This document shows, piece by piece, positions 54,184 to 63,802 of a DNA stretch of 64,000 nt. Origin of the DNA: Fusobacterium naviforme. GTDB taxonomy: Bacteria; Bacillota; Clostridia; Lachnospirales; Lachnospiraceae. How positions within the stretch are numbered: the stretch's first letter is position 1; each line of letters begins with the position of its first letter. The stretch is taken from positions 19,671 to 83,670 of the forward strand of contig PYGH01000009.1 in assembly GCA_003014445.1 (NCBI GenBank). The letters are read 5' to 3'. Under the pieces are notes generated by a model that did no database searches, was not told the DNA's origin, and worked only from the letters and a program-made list of their open reading frames with translations. Position numbers and translations under genes: made by a program.

Positions 54184-56712
54184 CTATCCTTTTATATACG
54201 GCACGATCACATCGTAGAACTTCTTAGCCCAGTCGGCGTGGAAGTTGGCCATCTGGAGCCAATCGGTCTCGTTCTCGATGCTGACATTATTCAACTGAAT
54301 AAATACCTTGGACGACTTGATGTCATCGCCACGGTTCCATTGGAGCATCGTGCCCAGCGCCGATTCGATTTCCGCTTTATGCGTATAAAGGCTGTCGAAG
54401 GCGTCCTTGTTCTCCTGCTTATTACCTCTACCAAATACAACCTCCGCCCGCGCCGCATCATAGTTTGCTACGCAGCAAAGATAGAATCCGCCAATACCAA
54501 AGAAACCATTGATCCAGTTATCCCGCGACGGATTCACATTGGAGAAGGAACCGTCCTCACCGTGTGCCTTCTGAATAATCGGAAGTGCGTATGTCCAGTA
54601 TTTTCTCCGGAGCTCATGGCGGCTGCCCGGTTCATCAGCATTGACCTCGTTCTCGTCACGCAGATAAAATACCAAGTCTGCCGGATCTTCATCGTACAGT
54701 TTGAACAGGCGACTCAGTACGGACAGCTTGCTCTGCGTGCTGGTATTTGTCCAGACATAGATGCCATCACCAATTTCGAGCGATTTTGTAAACGCATCCG
54801 GATTCGTACTAAAGTAGAGTGCGATATTCTCTTCCTCGGACATAGCCAGCTTTGTGATGATAGCCTTGTCCTCGGCATAGAGAATCTGGATGACCTTCTG
54901 GAACATCTCCACCCAGCTCGTTACCGGCTGCTCGGTATTCTTGAAGGTAAACTTGGCGATCAGGCGTCCGGTCAGCTCGCCCTCGTCCTCAAGGGTATAT
55001 GTGTCGAGCTGTTTTTCTGCCGGTTTATATTCGGTGGTCGGAGCTGCCCAGATCGTCAGGGCTCTCCCCATAAGATATTCGCTGCGCTCCTCCAACTCTG
55101 CCAGTGTCCACTTATCCTTCTTGGCAATCCAAGTATTCATGCGGATACCACTGTCATCGAAACCATTCTGCATGGTTTTCTTCTCAGTAAAGGAGCTATT
55201 GCTGTACTTCGAGTTATAGGCCGTCAGCGTGAGGTTTGCCATGCGATGGAGCCACAGCTCATGTATCTGCTCATAGTCATCCCCCAGCTCCTTTTGCCAT
55301 ACCGGTGTAAGATGCTGCGGCATGATGTGTTCAATCGAATAGGTGCCATCATCGCAGTGACGATATACATCCTTATCCTCCGAAGTACCGAAGTTCTCGA
55401 AGCGCTCAAGGATGTAAATCTTATTCTTGCTGTTCATAAGATAAACAGGCCGCTCTGCAAAAGCCGCTTTGAATTCCTCATCATCCGGGAAGCGAGCACG
55501 TTCCTTCTTCGATAGAAGGGCATATTTGAGCTTCTCGACATAGTTATCCTCGGTGCCGTCGTATCGGACGATCTCCCTGTGCAGCATAAGAAAAATTTTA
55601 TTCAGAGCATTTGTCGGCAGGTCGCACATTGTCCTGCGGAACAGATAATTCTCTGTCGTCAAGAAAATCTCTGTCACCTGTGCCAGCGTCAGCTTATTTT
55701 CGTTATACAGGCGCAACACCTCAAGGAAGTATGGCCTTGTTACAGTCGTCTCCAGACGGTTCAAGCGGTCGATGCAGGCATCCAGTGCTGCAATGCCGGA
55801 ATTGCCATCAAGAAGAATCTGGTAGCGCTTCGCATAGGCCAACATCTCAGCGAGCAAAGGCTCGGTGTCGATCTTGCTGAGCTCTACGAAGTCCTTAAAA
55901 TTGATATAGATTTTCTTCTGCTGCGGGATAGCTTGCTGCTTTACGCTCAGGTAGTCCCGGATAAAGGCGCTCACATCATACTTTGTGCAGGCCTCGATCT
56001 TGTTCCAGTATTTCTCGTAATATTCCTCCTGCTCCTTGGACGGCAAGCCCATCAGGATGAAATTCCTGATCTTATCACCCTCGCTGAGGTCAAGGCCGGT
56101 CGAGTTCAGGCTTTCAAAAATGAGCTGTGGATTGTCGTCCATATCCAGCCGGATGTTTATGATCTCCAGACAACAGATCGCATCGTAAAGCTGGTCGATG
56201 GTGATTTCCTGCTTCTGAATCCGGTCATAGAAATAGTCGTAGTTCACGGTCAGATTGGACTCACGGATGTGCTCCGTCGGATCAGAGAACAGCTTCCCGA
56301 AAGCCGTCTGGTCATTCTTGACCGGTTTGAGCTTGATGCGGGTATCCTCCGGCTTCCACTTGTCCACGAGGTATTCCTCGAAAATTCTCTGCTTCAGGTT
56401 AGCGGTCTCCGGCACAATAATGCCCTTATCGATCAGGTTATACATGGCAAGAAACAGCAGCGATACCGTCGTGAGGCGCTGCTGACCATCGATGATCAGG
56501 AACTCCTCATTGTGGCCGTCCGGATTGTAAACGGAAACGAGGCTCCCGAAGAAGTGACTCTTCCGGTGTCCCTTGATGATTTTTACAAGGTCATCGTACA
56601 GCTGCTTGCAGTTCTCGGTCTTCCAGTCATAATTTCTCTGGTACACCGGTATGACAAAGCGCTTATCGGAGCCCTCCATGTATTTTACGAATTTACATTC
56701 TGAACCTTTCAT
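54184..56712 (-). CDS. DUF262/DUF1524 protein (GmrSD-type) with DUF4268-like C-terminus
   Basis: An 842-residue protein. The N-terminal DUF262 domain (ParB/sulfiredoxin-like NTPase) has IPVYQRNYDW at 21-30, IDGQQRLTT at 74-82 and FESLNSTGLDLSEGDKIRNF near 199-218. The DUF1524 HNH nuclease domain has IEHIMPQ at 460-466 and ANLTLTAYN at 492-500. The C-terminal third resembles DUF4268. GmrSD-type enzymes cut glucosylated hydroxymethylcytosine DNA of phages (type IV restriction). The ATG overlaps the hsdR stop (ATGA, 56709-56712), so it is produced with the type I enzyme. The target modification here is unknown. Confidence 0.88.
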   Translation of the reverse strand: MKGSECKFVKYMEGSDKRFVIPVYQRNYDWKTENCKQLYDDLVKIIKGHRKSHFFGSLVSVYNPDGHNEEFLIIDGQQRLTTVSLLFLAMYNLIDKGIIVPETANLKQRIFEEYLVDKWKPEDTRIKLKPVKNDQTAFGKLFSDPTEHIRESNLTVNYDYFYDRIQKQEITIDQLYDAICCLEIINIRLDMDDNPQLIFESLNSTGLDLSEGDKIRNFILMGLPSKEQEEYYEKYWNKIEACTKYDVSAFIRDYLSVKQQAIPQQKKIYINFKDFVELSKIDTEPLLAEMLAYAKRYQILLDGNSGIAALDACIDRLNRLETTVTRPYFLEVLRLYNENKLTLAQVTEIFLTTENYLFRRTMCDLPTNALNKIFLMLHREIVRYDGTEDNYVEKLKYALLSKKERARFPDDEEFKAAFAERPVYLMNSKNKIYILERFENFGTSEDKDVYRHCDDGTYSIEHIMPQHLTPVWQKELGDDYEQIHELWLHRMANLTLTAYNSKYSNSSFTEKKTMQNGFDDSGIRMNTWIAKKDKWTLAELEERSEYLMGRALTIWAAPTTEYKPAEKQLDTYTLEDEGELTGRLIAKFTFKNTEQPVTSWVEMFQKVIQILYAEDKAIITKLAMSEEENIALYFSTNPDAFTKSLEIGDGIYVWTNTSTQSKLSVLSRLFKLYDEDPADLVFYLRDENEVNADEPGSRHELRRKYWTYALPIIQKAHGEDGSFSNVNPSRDNWINGFFGIGGFYLCCVANYDAARAEVVFGRGNKQENKDAFDSLYTHKAEIESALGTMLQWNRGDDIKSSKVFIQLNNVSIENETDWLQMANFHADWAKKFYDVIVPYIKG

Positions 56713-59700
56713 CTATTGTCAGTCCTCCTTTTTAGCTCCGTATGCGCTGGATCTTCAGCTACCATTGAAACCGGAGGCTCATAGTCAAATGAATATACTT
56801 TTCCTGTGCCGGGCTTAGGTGTTGTCGGCTTCTGGTATGTCGCATTGAAAATCAAATCAAGCAGCCAATCCCTGAAAGACTGGTTACGGCGGCTTCGCGT
56901 ATCGCCCTGATAAGCAGTATAAAGTTCCATGCCGCTGGACATGTTGCGGAGGATGGCCTCCCATGTAGCGCGTTCACTTTCATCGCGGGCATTCTGGATA
57001 TCCGAGAACTGCATTGCATTCTGATAGCGCTCGTCCTTCTTAACCTCTTCGGCAATTTCCTGAATCTGCTTCTTTATCTTGTCCTCATCCGTCCAGTCAC
57101 AATTTCCCCAGACATCATGGAACGATTCAAGAATATGCGTAAGCGTATCCATTTCAGGAACCGGTATACCGATGTCTGTCTGAACCGGCACAGGCTTTAC
57201 CTCTGCATCCTCGTTAGCCAGTGAGATCGACATGGTCTGCTGGGCGACTACTCGATAGCTGTCAAGATCGACGCTTTCAATGATTTTCTTATAATCATCA
57301 TTCTCATCGCCTACCTTCGGGAACTTCGGCACAAGAAGCATCAGGAAAATAGACAGCTTTTCCCAGTCCAGAGAGCCATACGGCAGAATGGACGACAGGA
57401 AATTATAAGTACGCACAAACCCCTTAGCACTCTTTTTGAACTCCACCTTGTCGTCATATTCCAGAGCCTTAAACAGCTCAACGCATCTGTCGATGATTGG
57501 ATCAAGCTGCTCCCGGTCGGCATTATTCAAGTAGAGCTCTACAAACGTGTTCACATCATCATCGGTATAAACCTGCATAGGCTCCATGTTGTCAATCAGG
57601 TCATTTAGCTTGTTAGCATCCGTCTCACCGGAAAGCACCGTGGTCTTATAGTATCGCTCGAAGGACTTCTGGATATCTGCCGGATTATTGATGAAATCCA
57701 ACACGAATGTATCCGTCTTATACGGAGCGCAGCGATTCAATCGAGACAGCGTCTGCACTGCCTTGATGTCAAACAGCTTCTTGTCTACGTACATCGTCTG
57801 CAGAAGCGGCTCATCATAGCCGGTCTGGAATTTGTCTGCCACAACCAGAATACGATACGGGTCTTTGCGGAACTCCTTCTCAATCTTTGCGCTCGGAAAT
57901 CCGTTGATCTTTGCCTCGGTGTAAGTTTCACCGTTATAGCGAGCTTCATCGGAGAAAGCGATCATCGGCTTATACTGGCTCTTGCGCTCCTCAAGCTCTT
58001 TTTTGATAGCAAAGTAGTATTCAATCGCCCTCTGAATCTGATGGGTGACGACCATTGCGCGAGCCTTACCCTTAATCTTCATACGGACATTATTATAAAA
58101 ATGCTCGACGATTATACCGGCCTTTTCCTCTATGGCGTGAAGATCACTTTCCACATAAGATCGCAGGATTTTATTCGCTCTCTTCTTATCAAAGAGCGGA
58201 TCATCATTGACGGTCTTAATCAAGTGATAGTAGCTCTGGTATGGTGTATAGTATTTCAAGACATCAAGGATGAACTTCTCCTCGATAGCCTGTTTCATCG
58301 TATAAACATCGTGCGGCTTGGCCTTCTTCGTTCCGTCCTCATTTAAGATCAGATTGCCGTTTTCATCGGTTATGATTTCACCGAACATTTCGAGCGTCTT
58401 ATTTTTCGGTGTGGCCGTAAACGCAAAATAGCTCGCGTTCTGTGCCATTTTCTTACCCTCGATGATTGTGTTGATCTTATCCTCAAAATCATCATCGTCG
58501 GTGTAGACATTGCCCGAAATAACAATATTCATCTTTGCAGCAAGGCTGCCGTTCTGGCTCGAATGTGCTTCATCGATAATAATTGCGAAGGTACGGTTCT
58601 TGTATGCCGTAGAAATATCGTTCAGGATAAACTGGAACTTGTGAACGATGGTAATGATGATTTTCTTGCCCTCGTCCAGCAGGGTATGCAAATCAGACGC
58701 AGACTTTGCCCATCCCACAGTAGAGGACACCTGCGTGAATTGCTTTATTGTATTCTTGATCTGCTTATCGAGGTTGATACGGTCGGTAACCACAATAACA
58801 GTATCAAAGATATTCTTGCCGCCGTTTTGAAGCGTAACGAGTTGATGGGCGAGCCAAGCTATGGAGTTAGACTTTCCGCTACCCGCGCTATGCTGAATAA
58901 GGTAACGCTGCCCAGCACCTTCCTTCTTGGCGCGGCCGAGGAGCATCGTCACCGCCTTCAGCTGGTGGTACCTTGGGAATATCTGCTTGTAGGAGGTCTT
59001 TCCGGTATCCTCGTCCTTATCCGCAACGATCTGGACATAGTTCTCCAGAATCTTGGAGAACTCTCTCTTTGTCAGGATGTCCTTCCAAAGGTAATCTGTC
59101 TTGATTCCATTCGGATTCGGAGGATTGCCTGCGCCGTCCTCGAAGCCCTTGTTGAACGGCATGAAATATGAATCATCCTTCTTCAGCTCTGTACACATCA
59201 TGATTTCGTTATCATCAACAGCAAAATGCACGATGCAGCGCTTAAAGCTGAACAGTTTCTCCGCAGGGTCTCTGTCTGTTTTATACTGCTTGACCGCATC
59301 TGCGGTATTCTGCAACGTGAACTGGTTTTTCAGCTCCATCGTGATGATCGGAAGGCCATTCAGGAAAATGCAGAGGTCAAGCGCAAGGCGGCCATATTCC
59401 TTGGAATACTGCAGCTGACGAGTCACACTGAAAATATTCTCATCATACAGCTCCTGTGCCCTCTGGTTTCCCTTGCTGGGCAACACCTGATAGAACTCCA
59501 GCGTCTTGTTCTTATATTTGAAACCTTTTCTGAGTATCTCAATAACACCTTGGTCGGACAGCTTCCGACTAAGCCTCTCCAGAAACTTCTTCTTTTCTGC
59601 CGGTGTTTCGAGTATACGCAGCTCCGCTAAATCTCGTGGCTGTGTGCTTTGCAAATAGCGAAACAAACGCTCCCCATCAATCGCATACTCCTGATTGTAG

Positions 59701-59792
59701 TCAGCATTTGTCCCTTGCTCATAACCGTTTTCGTTAACAAGCCAGTTAACGATGAGAGTCTCGAAGCCATTCTCCTTAGTGTTACTTGGCAT
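56709..59792 (-). CDS. hsdR: Type I restriction enzyme R subunit HsdR
   Basis: A 1027-residue motor/nuclease subunit. The N-terminal nuclease domain has D139 and E153-L-K155 in the PD-(D/E)xK pattern (LDLCIFLNGLPIITMELKNQ). The helicase has Walker A HSAGSGKS at 301-308 and DEAH at 407-410, plus the SF2 motif FAFTATP and the later FQTGYDEPLL and QTLSRLNR. It translocates and cuts DNA lacking the HsdMS methylation. Its ATG shares a base with the hsdS stop (TAATG at 59790-59794). Confidence 0.95.
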   Translation of the reverse strand: MPSNTKENGFETLIVNWLVNENGYEQGTNADYNQEYAIDGERLFRYLQSTQPRDLAELRILETPAEKKKFLERLSRKLSDQGVIEILRKGFKYKNKTLEFYQVLPSKGNQRAQELYDENIFSVTRQLQYSKEYGRLALDLCIFLNGLPIITMELKNQFTLQNTADAVKQYKTDRDPAEKLFSFKRCIVHFAVDDNEIMMCTELKKDDSYFMPFNKGFEDGAGNPPNPNGIKTDYLWKDILTKREFSKILENYVQIVADKDEDTGKTSYKQIFPRYHQLKAVTMLLGRAKKEGAGQRYLIQHSAGSGKSNSIAWLAHQLVTLQNGGKNIFDTVIVVTDRINLDKQIKNTIKQFTQVSSTVGWAKSASDLHTLLDEGKKIIITIVHKFQFILNDISTAYKNRTFAIIIDEAHSSQNGSLAAKMNIVISGNVYTDDDDFEDKINTIIEGKKMAQNASYFAFTATPKNKTLEMFGEIITDENGNLILNEDGTKKAKPHDVYTMKQAIEEKFILDVLKYYTPYQSYYHLIKTVNDDPLFDKKRANKILRSYVESDLHAIEEKAGIIVEHFYNNVRMKIKGKARAMVVTHQIQRAIEYYFAIKKELEERKSQYKPMIAFSDEARYNGETYTEAKINGFPSAKIEKEFRKDPYRILVVADKFQTGYDEPLLQTMYVDKKLFDIKAVQTLSRLNRCAPYKTDTFVLDFINNPADIQKSFERYYKTTVLSGETDANKLNDLIDNMEPMQVYTDDDVNTFVELYLNNADREQLDPIIDRCVELFKALEYDDKVEFKKSAKGFVRTYNFLSSILPYGSLDWEKLSIFLMLLVPKFPKVGDENDDYKKIIESVDLDSYRVVAQQTMSISLANEDAEVKPVPVQTDIGIPVPEMDTLTHILESFHDVWGNCDWTDEDKIKKQIQEIAEEVKKDERYQNAMQFSDIQNARDESERATWEAILRNMSSGMELYTAYQGDTRSRRNQSFRDWLLDLIFNATYQKPTTPKPGTGKVYSFDYEPPVSMVAEDPAHTELKRRTDNR

Positions 59793-61168
59793 TATTCATC
59801 GACCTCCTCATCTACAGTTTCAACTTCTTCTGAATCATCATCTTCCGATACATCGTCGTCGATGTCAGCAGTCTCGACTTCATACTCAGGTATCTCAACA
59901 TCGCGCACATCAACTTTGCCTGTTACTACATCAGAAATAGTGCGCATTCTCAGCTCTTCGATAAGATCTATTTCTGTTTTTATCCCTGTTATTGCTTCAT
60001 CAATCACCCGTTCAATAGCATCGCATTTTTTTGTTATCTCAACCTGCTCCTCATATGAAGGCACAGGTATCTGAAACTGAAGGAACCGATCTTTTGGAAG
60101 GCGCCATCTTCCCTGATGTGCAGCGCCTTTTCCAAATTTATAAAAAACTCTTCTTTTATAGCAGATTTGAAATACCCGCAAATAATAGCGGTCATAGCAA
60201 TTCTTATCATCGAACATAGCAAAAACACGATAATCCGGGCTTGTAACGCCAAACCTATCTGATAGATCAACAAACCCAGTTATTAAGTCCATATGATTCA
60301 TCGCAAATTCGCCGGGATAAACGAACTGGTAATTTGCGTAGGAATTTGCCATCTGTCCTTCATTCTTTGTTATGTCCTTCACTTTGAGACCTTGCTGTGT
60401 TATTGACAGGACATCATACCCTTCTTTCCCAGCGATCCTTTTTTTAATGGTAAAATGCTGTTTTATAGTATCAATGCTCCACGAAGATGGAATTTCTCCA
60501 ATCCAGTCAACACCACTATCTATCGTATCCGTATCAGATTTTATCCCACCGGTAATATAGGAATTTATCAGTGCCGTCTTATATTCCTGTAACAGTTTGA
60601 TTTCTGCTTTTTTCTCACGAATGAACTTTGTAAACTGCGATACCTTCCAATCGAGGAATCTAACAATCTTATCCTGTTCATTTCTCGGAGGACACATAAT
60701 ATTTAAATCCAACAAGTCCGATGCCGATAAAGTTTGACGAACACCTGCGCCGAGGCCATTAAAAATATTTCTCTTATACCAGTCAAAATACTGATAATAA
60801 AAATATCTTATATTGAGATCTCCCATCGGCTTCAATCGAATGTATGCAGAGCTCATAATTCCGCGCTCCGGCACGATTCCAACACGGCTTGTAGAGATGT
60901 TTTCAAGATCAATCAACTTAAATACAAGTTCATTAGATTCAAAAATTTGATATGTCGAATAATCCGCTGGCGCTAAACCGATCGGATTATTGATATCATT
61001 TCTTATTACACCTCTTAGCGTTAGAGACATTACGTTCTTTTCAACATTCCCTTTATTTATCACTTTGGGATTTAAGAAAAAACGCTTTGCCTTATCACAT
61101 TTCCAGTGTGCAGGCATACTTTTAGCCCACACAATTCCTGTTGGCGAATAATCTGGATATTCAAGCAT
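59792..61168 (-). CDS. hsdS: Type I restriction specificity subunit HsdS with acidic tail
   Basis: A 458-residue specificity subunit with two target-recognition domains. Each begins with the typical pattern of a tryptophan-containing lead-in (IVWAKSMPAHWKCDKAKRFF and VDWIGEIPSSWSIDTIKQHF) and is followed by a conserved helix (FLDWKVSQFTKFIREKKAEI and CDAIERVIDEAITGIKTEID). It determines the DNA sequence read by HsdM and HsdR. The last ~40 residues are almost all Asp, Glu and Val, an unusual acidic tail. The start at 61168 has GGAGGTG upstream and overlaps the hsdM end by 8 bases. No second hsdS cassette or recombinase is nearby. Confidence 0.93.
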   Translation of the reverse strand: MLEYPDYSPTGIVWAKSMPAHWKCDKAKRFFLNPKVINKGNVEKNVMSLTLRGVIRNDINNPIGLAPADYSTYQIFESNELVFKLIDLENISTSRVGIVPERGIMSSAYIRLKPMGDLNIRYFYYQYFDWYKRNIFNGLGAGVRQTLSASDLLDLNIMCPPRNEQDKIVRFLDWKVSQFTKFIREKKAEIKLLQEYKTALINSYITGGIKSDTDTIDSGVDWIGEIPSSWSIDTIKQHFTIKKRIAGKEGYDVLSITQQGLKVKDITKNEGQMANSYANYQFVYPGEFAMNHMDLITGFVDLSDRFGVTSPDYRVFAMFDDKNCYDRYYLRVFQICYKRRVFYKFGKGAAHQGRWRLPKDRFLQFQIPVPSYEEQVEITKKCDAIERVIDEAITGIKTEIDLIEELRMRTISDVVTGKVDVRDVEIPEYEVETADIDDDVSEDDDSEEVETVDEEVDE

Positions 61169-63275
61169 TTTTAACACCTCCAATAATCGAGGCCAGTAGG
61201 CCATCAGTATTGGATTCCACCGCCTGAATGTCTGAAATGATTTCTTCTGGTGCACGCAATTCTAACGGTTTATAGAAATACTTTGTAAAACTCAATTCGT
61301 AACCAATCCCTATGGACTTTTCATCAATCCACGAATCAGGGACATAGGGCTTTATTTCATTTTTCCAGTAACTCTCAATGCCGCCTTCATACAATAACGG
61401 GATTTGTTCGGTATCTTTCAAGTTTTTATCCGCTTCCGGATTCTCCTTTGAATCAAGAACCGCTTCCGCAGTTTCATCAATCTGTGTTAGAAAATCCCGC
61501 ACTGCTTTCTTACGCTTTGCAGTAAGTTTTACTCCATTGGATTTGCTTAGTTTTTCAATCTCGCGCATAAATGCATTGAAATCCATGCATGTATCCGAAC
61601 CTCCGTTCTCCCGATAAAGGGTGATGAGTCTTGTCAACTCTTCATCTTTTGAATTTTCATCTAACGCGGCTACATTATCATCATTCAGATCTACTCGAAG
61701 TCTTAGTGGCCTTAGAATGTCGGCTGAATAATAACCAAACTCTTTATTGCTGAAGACTTTACTGAAATTTGGATCAGCGTCTCTATACGCAAGATAGAGG
61801 TCTATTATCTTTTTTCTGATTTCTGGTGAAATCTCACTATTTTTCTCACCAACATTTTTTCTAAGTGGCTTCTTCAAGGAAGATGCGTCAATAAGCTGAA
61901 TAAACCCCTTTCTTTTATCATCCTTATGATTTGTAACAACCCAAAGGAACGTAGATATTCCAGTGTTATAAAACATGTTTTCGGGAAGAGCCACAATCGC
62001 TTCAAGCAAATCATTCTCGATAATGTATCGTCTAAGATTGCTGGCTCCACTTCCCGCAGAACCATTTGAAATTGAAGAGCTATTGTGAACCTCAATAATC
62101 CGGCTACCAAGATCTGTGTTGCGTTTCATCTTGCTAATGTTATTAGCAAGAAAGAGCATCTGGGGATCGCCAATGTCAGGTATCAGCGAATACTCAGGAT
62201 TACCGTCATACTCAATCAGAAATCTCGAATCTGTGATCTCATCTTTCTTTATGTCTCCCCACGCCTTCAGTTCTGCTTTCCATGATGTACCGAAGGGTGG
62301 ATTTGAAAGCATAAAGTCAAACTCATCCTTCGGGAAGCCGTCATTAGAGATGGTGGAGCCAAAAAAGATATTGTTGACCTGCGTGCCCTCTCCCTTAAGC
62401 AGCATATCAGCGCAGGCGATGGCATATGTTTCGTCAAAGTTCTCCTGACCGAACAGGTTGATGGAGACCTTCTTGCCGCGACGCTCAGCAAGATTCTGAA
62501 TGCAGGACTCACCGACAGTGAGCATACCTCCCGTGCCACAGGCTCCGTCATAGATTCTGTATGTGGTACTCTGAATCTTATCCTGAATCGGGATAAAGGC
62601 AAGATCGGCCATGAGCTCAATAATGTCTCGCGGCGTAAAATGGCGTCCGGCATCCGTTACGTTCGTCTGCTCATTGAACATGCGAATAACCTCTTCAAAC
62701 AGAGTGCCCATCGTGTGATTATCAAGTGCCTCCAGCTTTTCGGAGCCGTCCTCATTCAAAACAGGCTTACTGCTGAGGTTGATGCTTGGATCGACAAATT
62801 TCTCGATTAGCAGCCCAAGCCTATCCTGCTCAGAAAGGCGTGGAATTTGATCCCGAAAATGGAACTTGTTAATGATCTCCTGCACATTCTTAGAGAATCC
62901 ATCAAGGTAGTCGATGAAGTCCTTCCGGAGCTGCTGCTGATTCGTTCTGGACTTCAGGTCGCGCAGCGTGAAGTCGGAATTGTTTACAAAGGCCTGCCCG
63001 GCTATCCCGCAGAGCGCCGGATCGATATCAACAGTGACTCCGTCTTTCTCGAACTTCTTCTTTACCGCTACCACTTCGTCGTGCTTCGGTTCCAAAACCG
63101 CATCAAAACGGCGGATGACCAGCATCGGAAGAATAACCTTCCTGTAGTCGCCCACATCATATACATCTACGAGGCAATCGTTAGCGATTCCCCAGATAAA
63201 AGATTTCAACGCATTATAAGTTGACTGATTCATATTTAAAAAGCTCCCTGTCTGTTTATTGTCTTTGCCATCCAT
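61161..63275 (-). CDS. hsdM: Type I DNA methyltransferase subunit HsdM
   Basis: A 704-residue N6-adenine methyltransferase subunit. The N-terminal HsdM helical domain begins near TYNALKSFIWGIANDCL. The SAM-binding motif is DGACGTGG (243-250) and the catalytic motif is NPPF (325-328). GRHFTPRDIIELMADLAF precedes the SAM site, as usual. The C-terminal extension (about residues 500-704) ends with a region that links to HsdS. It is longer than the 520-residue E. coli enzyme but normal for this subfamily. The ATG directly follows the stop of the Xre gene, with AAGGATG upstream. Confidence 0.95.
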   Translation of the reverse strand: MDGKDNKQTGSFLNMNQSTYNALKSFIWGIANDCLVDVYDVGDYRKVILPMLVIRRFDAVLEPKHDEVVAVKKKFEKDGVTVDIDPALCGIAGQAFVNNSDFTLRDLKSRTNQQQLRKDFIDYLDGFSKNVQEIINKFHFRDQIPRLSEQDRLGLLIEKFVDPSINLSSKPVLNEDGSEKLEALDNHTMGTLFEEVIRMFNEQTNVTDAGRHFTPRDIIELMADLAFIPIQDKIQSTTYRIYDGACGTGGMLTVGESCIQNLAERRGKKVSINLFGQENFDETYAIACADMLLKGEGTQVNNIFFGSTISNDGFPKDEFDFMLSNPPFGTSWKAELKAWGDIKKDEITDSRFLIEYDGNPEYSLIPDIGDPQMLFLANNISKMKRNTDLGSRIIEVHNSSSISNGSAGSGASNLRRYIIENDLLEAIVALPENMFYNTGISTFLWVVTNHKDDKRKGFIQLIDASSLKKPLRKNVGEKNSEISPEIRKKIIDLYLAYRDADPNFSKVFSNKEFGYYSADILRPLRLRVDLNDDNVAALDENSKDEELTRLITLYRENGGSDTCMDFNAFMREIEKLSKSNGVKLTAKRKKAVRDFLTQIDETAEAVLDSKENPEADKNLKDTEQIPLLYEGGIESYWKNEIKPYVPDSWIDEKSIGIGYELSFTKYFYKPLELRAPEEIISDIQAVESNTDGLLASIIGGVKNA

Positions 63276-63497
63276 TTATTCCACATCCTTCGAATCATCG
63301 GGCACCATTTCCATGATGTCTCCGACATCACAGTTCAGGGCAGCACAAATCTTCGACAGGATTTCGGTACTGACATTTTCATCCTTGCCAAGTTTCGCAA
63401 GTGTTGTAGTGCTGATCCCGCTGGCAGCTCTCAAGTCCTTCTTCTTCATATTTTTATCGATCAATAACTTCCATAATTTCTTATAGCTGACTGCCAT
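63276..63497 (-). CDS. Xre-family regulator of the restriction operon
   Basis: A 73-residue single-domain helix-turn-helix protein: KKLWKLLIDKNMKKKDLRAA then SGISTTTLAKLGKDENVSTE and ILSKICAALNCDVGDIMEM. Proteins of this size act as controllers of restriction-modification operons or prophages. It is first in the operon, ends right before hsdM, and has its own strong promoter and AGGAGG site. Autoregulation by binding near the promoter is likely. Confidence 0.9.
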   Translation of the reverse strand: MAVSYKKLWKLLIDKNMKKKDLRAASGISTTTLAKLGKDENVSTEILSKICAALNCDVGDIMEMVPDDSKDVE

Positions 63498-63547
63498 GTA
63501 TTTTCCTCCTAACCATTAGAGTCATATCGTCAAAAGATGTCTTATAG

Positions 63548-63576
63548 ATTATAGCACATCCCAGAGAAAATTTCAA
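63548..63576 (-). promoter_or_regulatory. Promoter of the restriction operon
   Basis: TTGAAA (63576-63571), a 17-base spacer and TATAAT (63553-63548) on the minus strand, about 50 bases before the Xre start. Confidence 0.8.
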
Positions 63577-63640
63577 TCCGATTTCGGATTTTTAATTTGC
63601 ATTTGCGTATTTCATATCTTTTAAAACGCAATAAAAATAC

Positions 63641-63802
63641 ACCCATGCTGAGTTGTAATCTGAGGCGCCAGTTTGTAAGGCGAGATGCTTGTTTGTAAAT
63701 TGAAAACTGCATATTTGAAACCGAAACGCCAGTTTTGTATGCCAGATGCCAGATTTGTAAACGGGATGCATCGTTTATACGCGAAATGCGACCTGTTCAA
63801 GG
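63641..63802. repeat. Array of about eight degenerate 20-bp direct repeats
   Basis: Units resemble GATGCCAGTTTGTAAAC. The central GC of each unit falls at 63648, 63667, 63687, 63709, 63728, 63748, 63768 and 63788, giving steps of 19-22, mostly 20 bases. The period is not a multiple of three, so it is not a coding repeat. It sits upstream of the restriction operon promoter. Iteron-like protein binding or a recombination relic are possible. Confidence 0.7.

Noticed and set aside
54121..56703. Plus-strand open frames of 464 and 374 codons
   Set aside because: Antisense to the DUF262/DUF1524 gene; no ribosome-binding sites or domain features.
63641..63802. CRISPR array
   Set aside because: Units are about 20 bases with no unique spacers between them, and no cas genes are visible.
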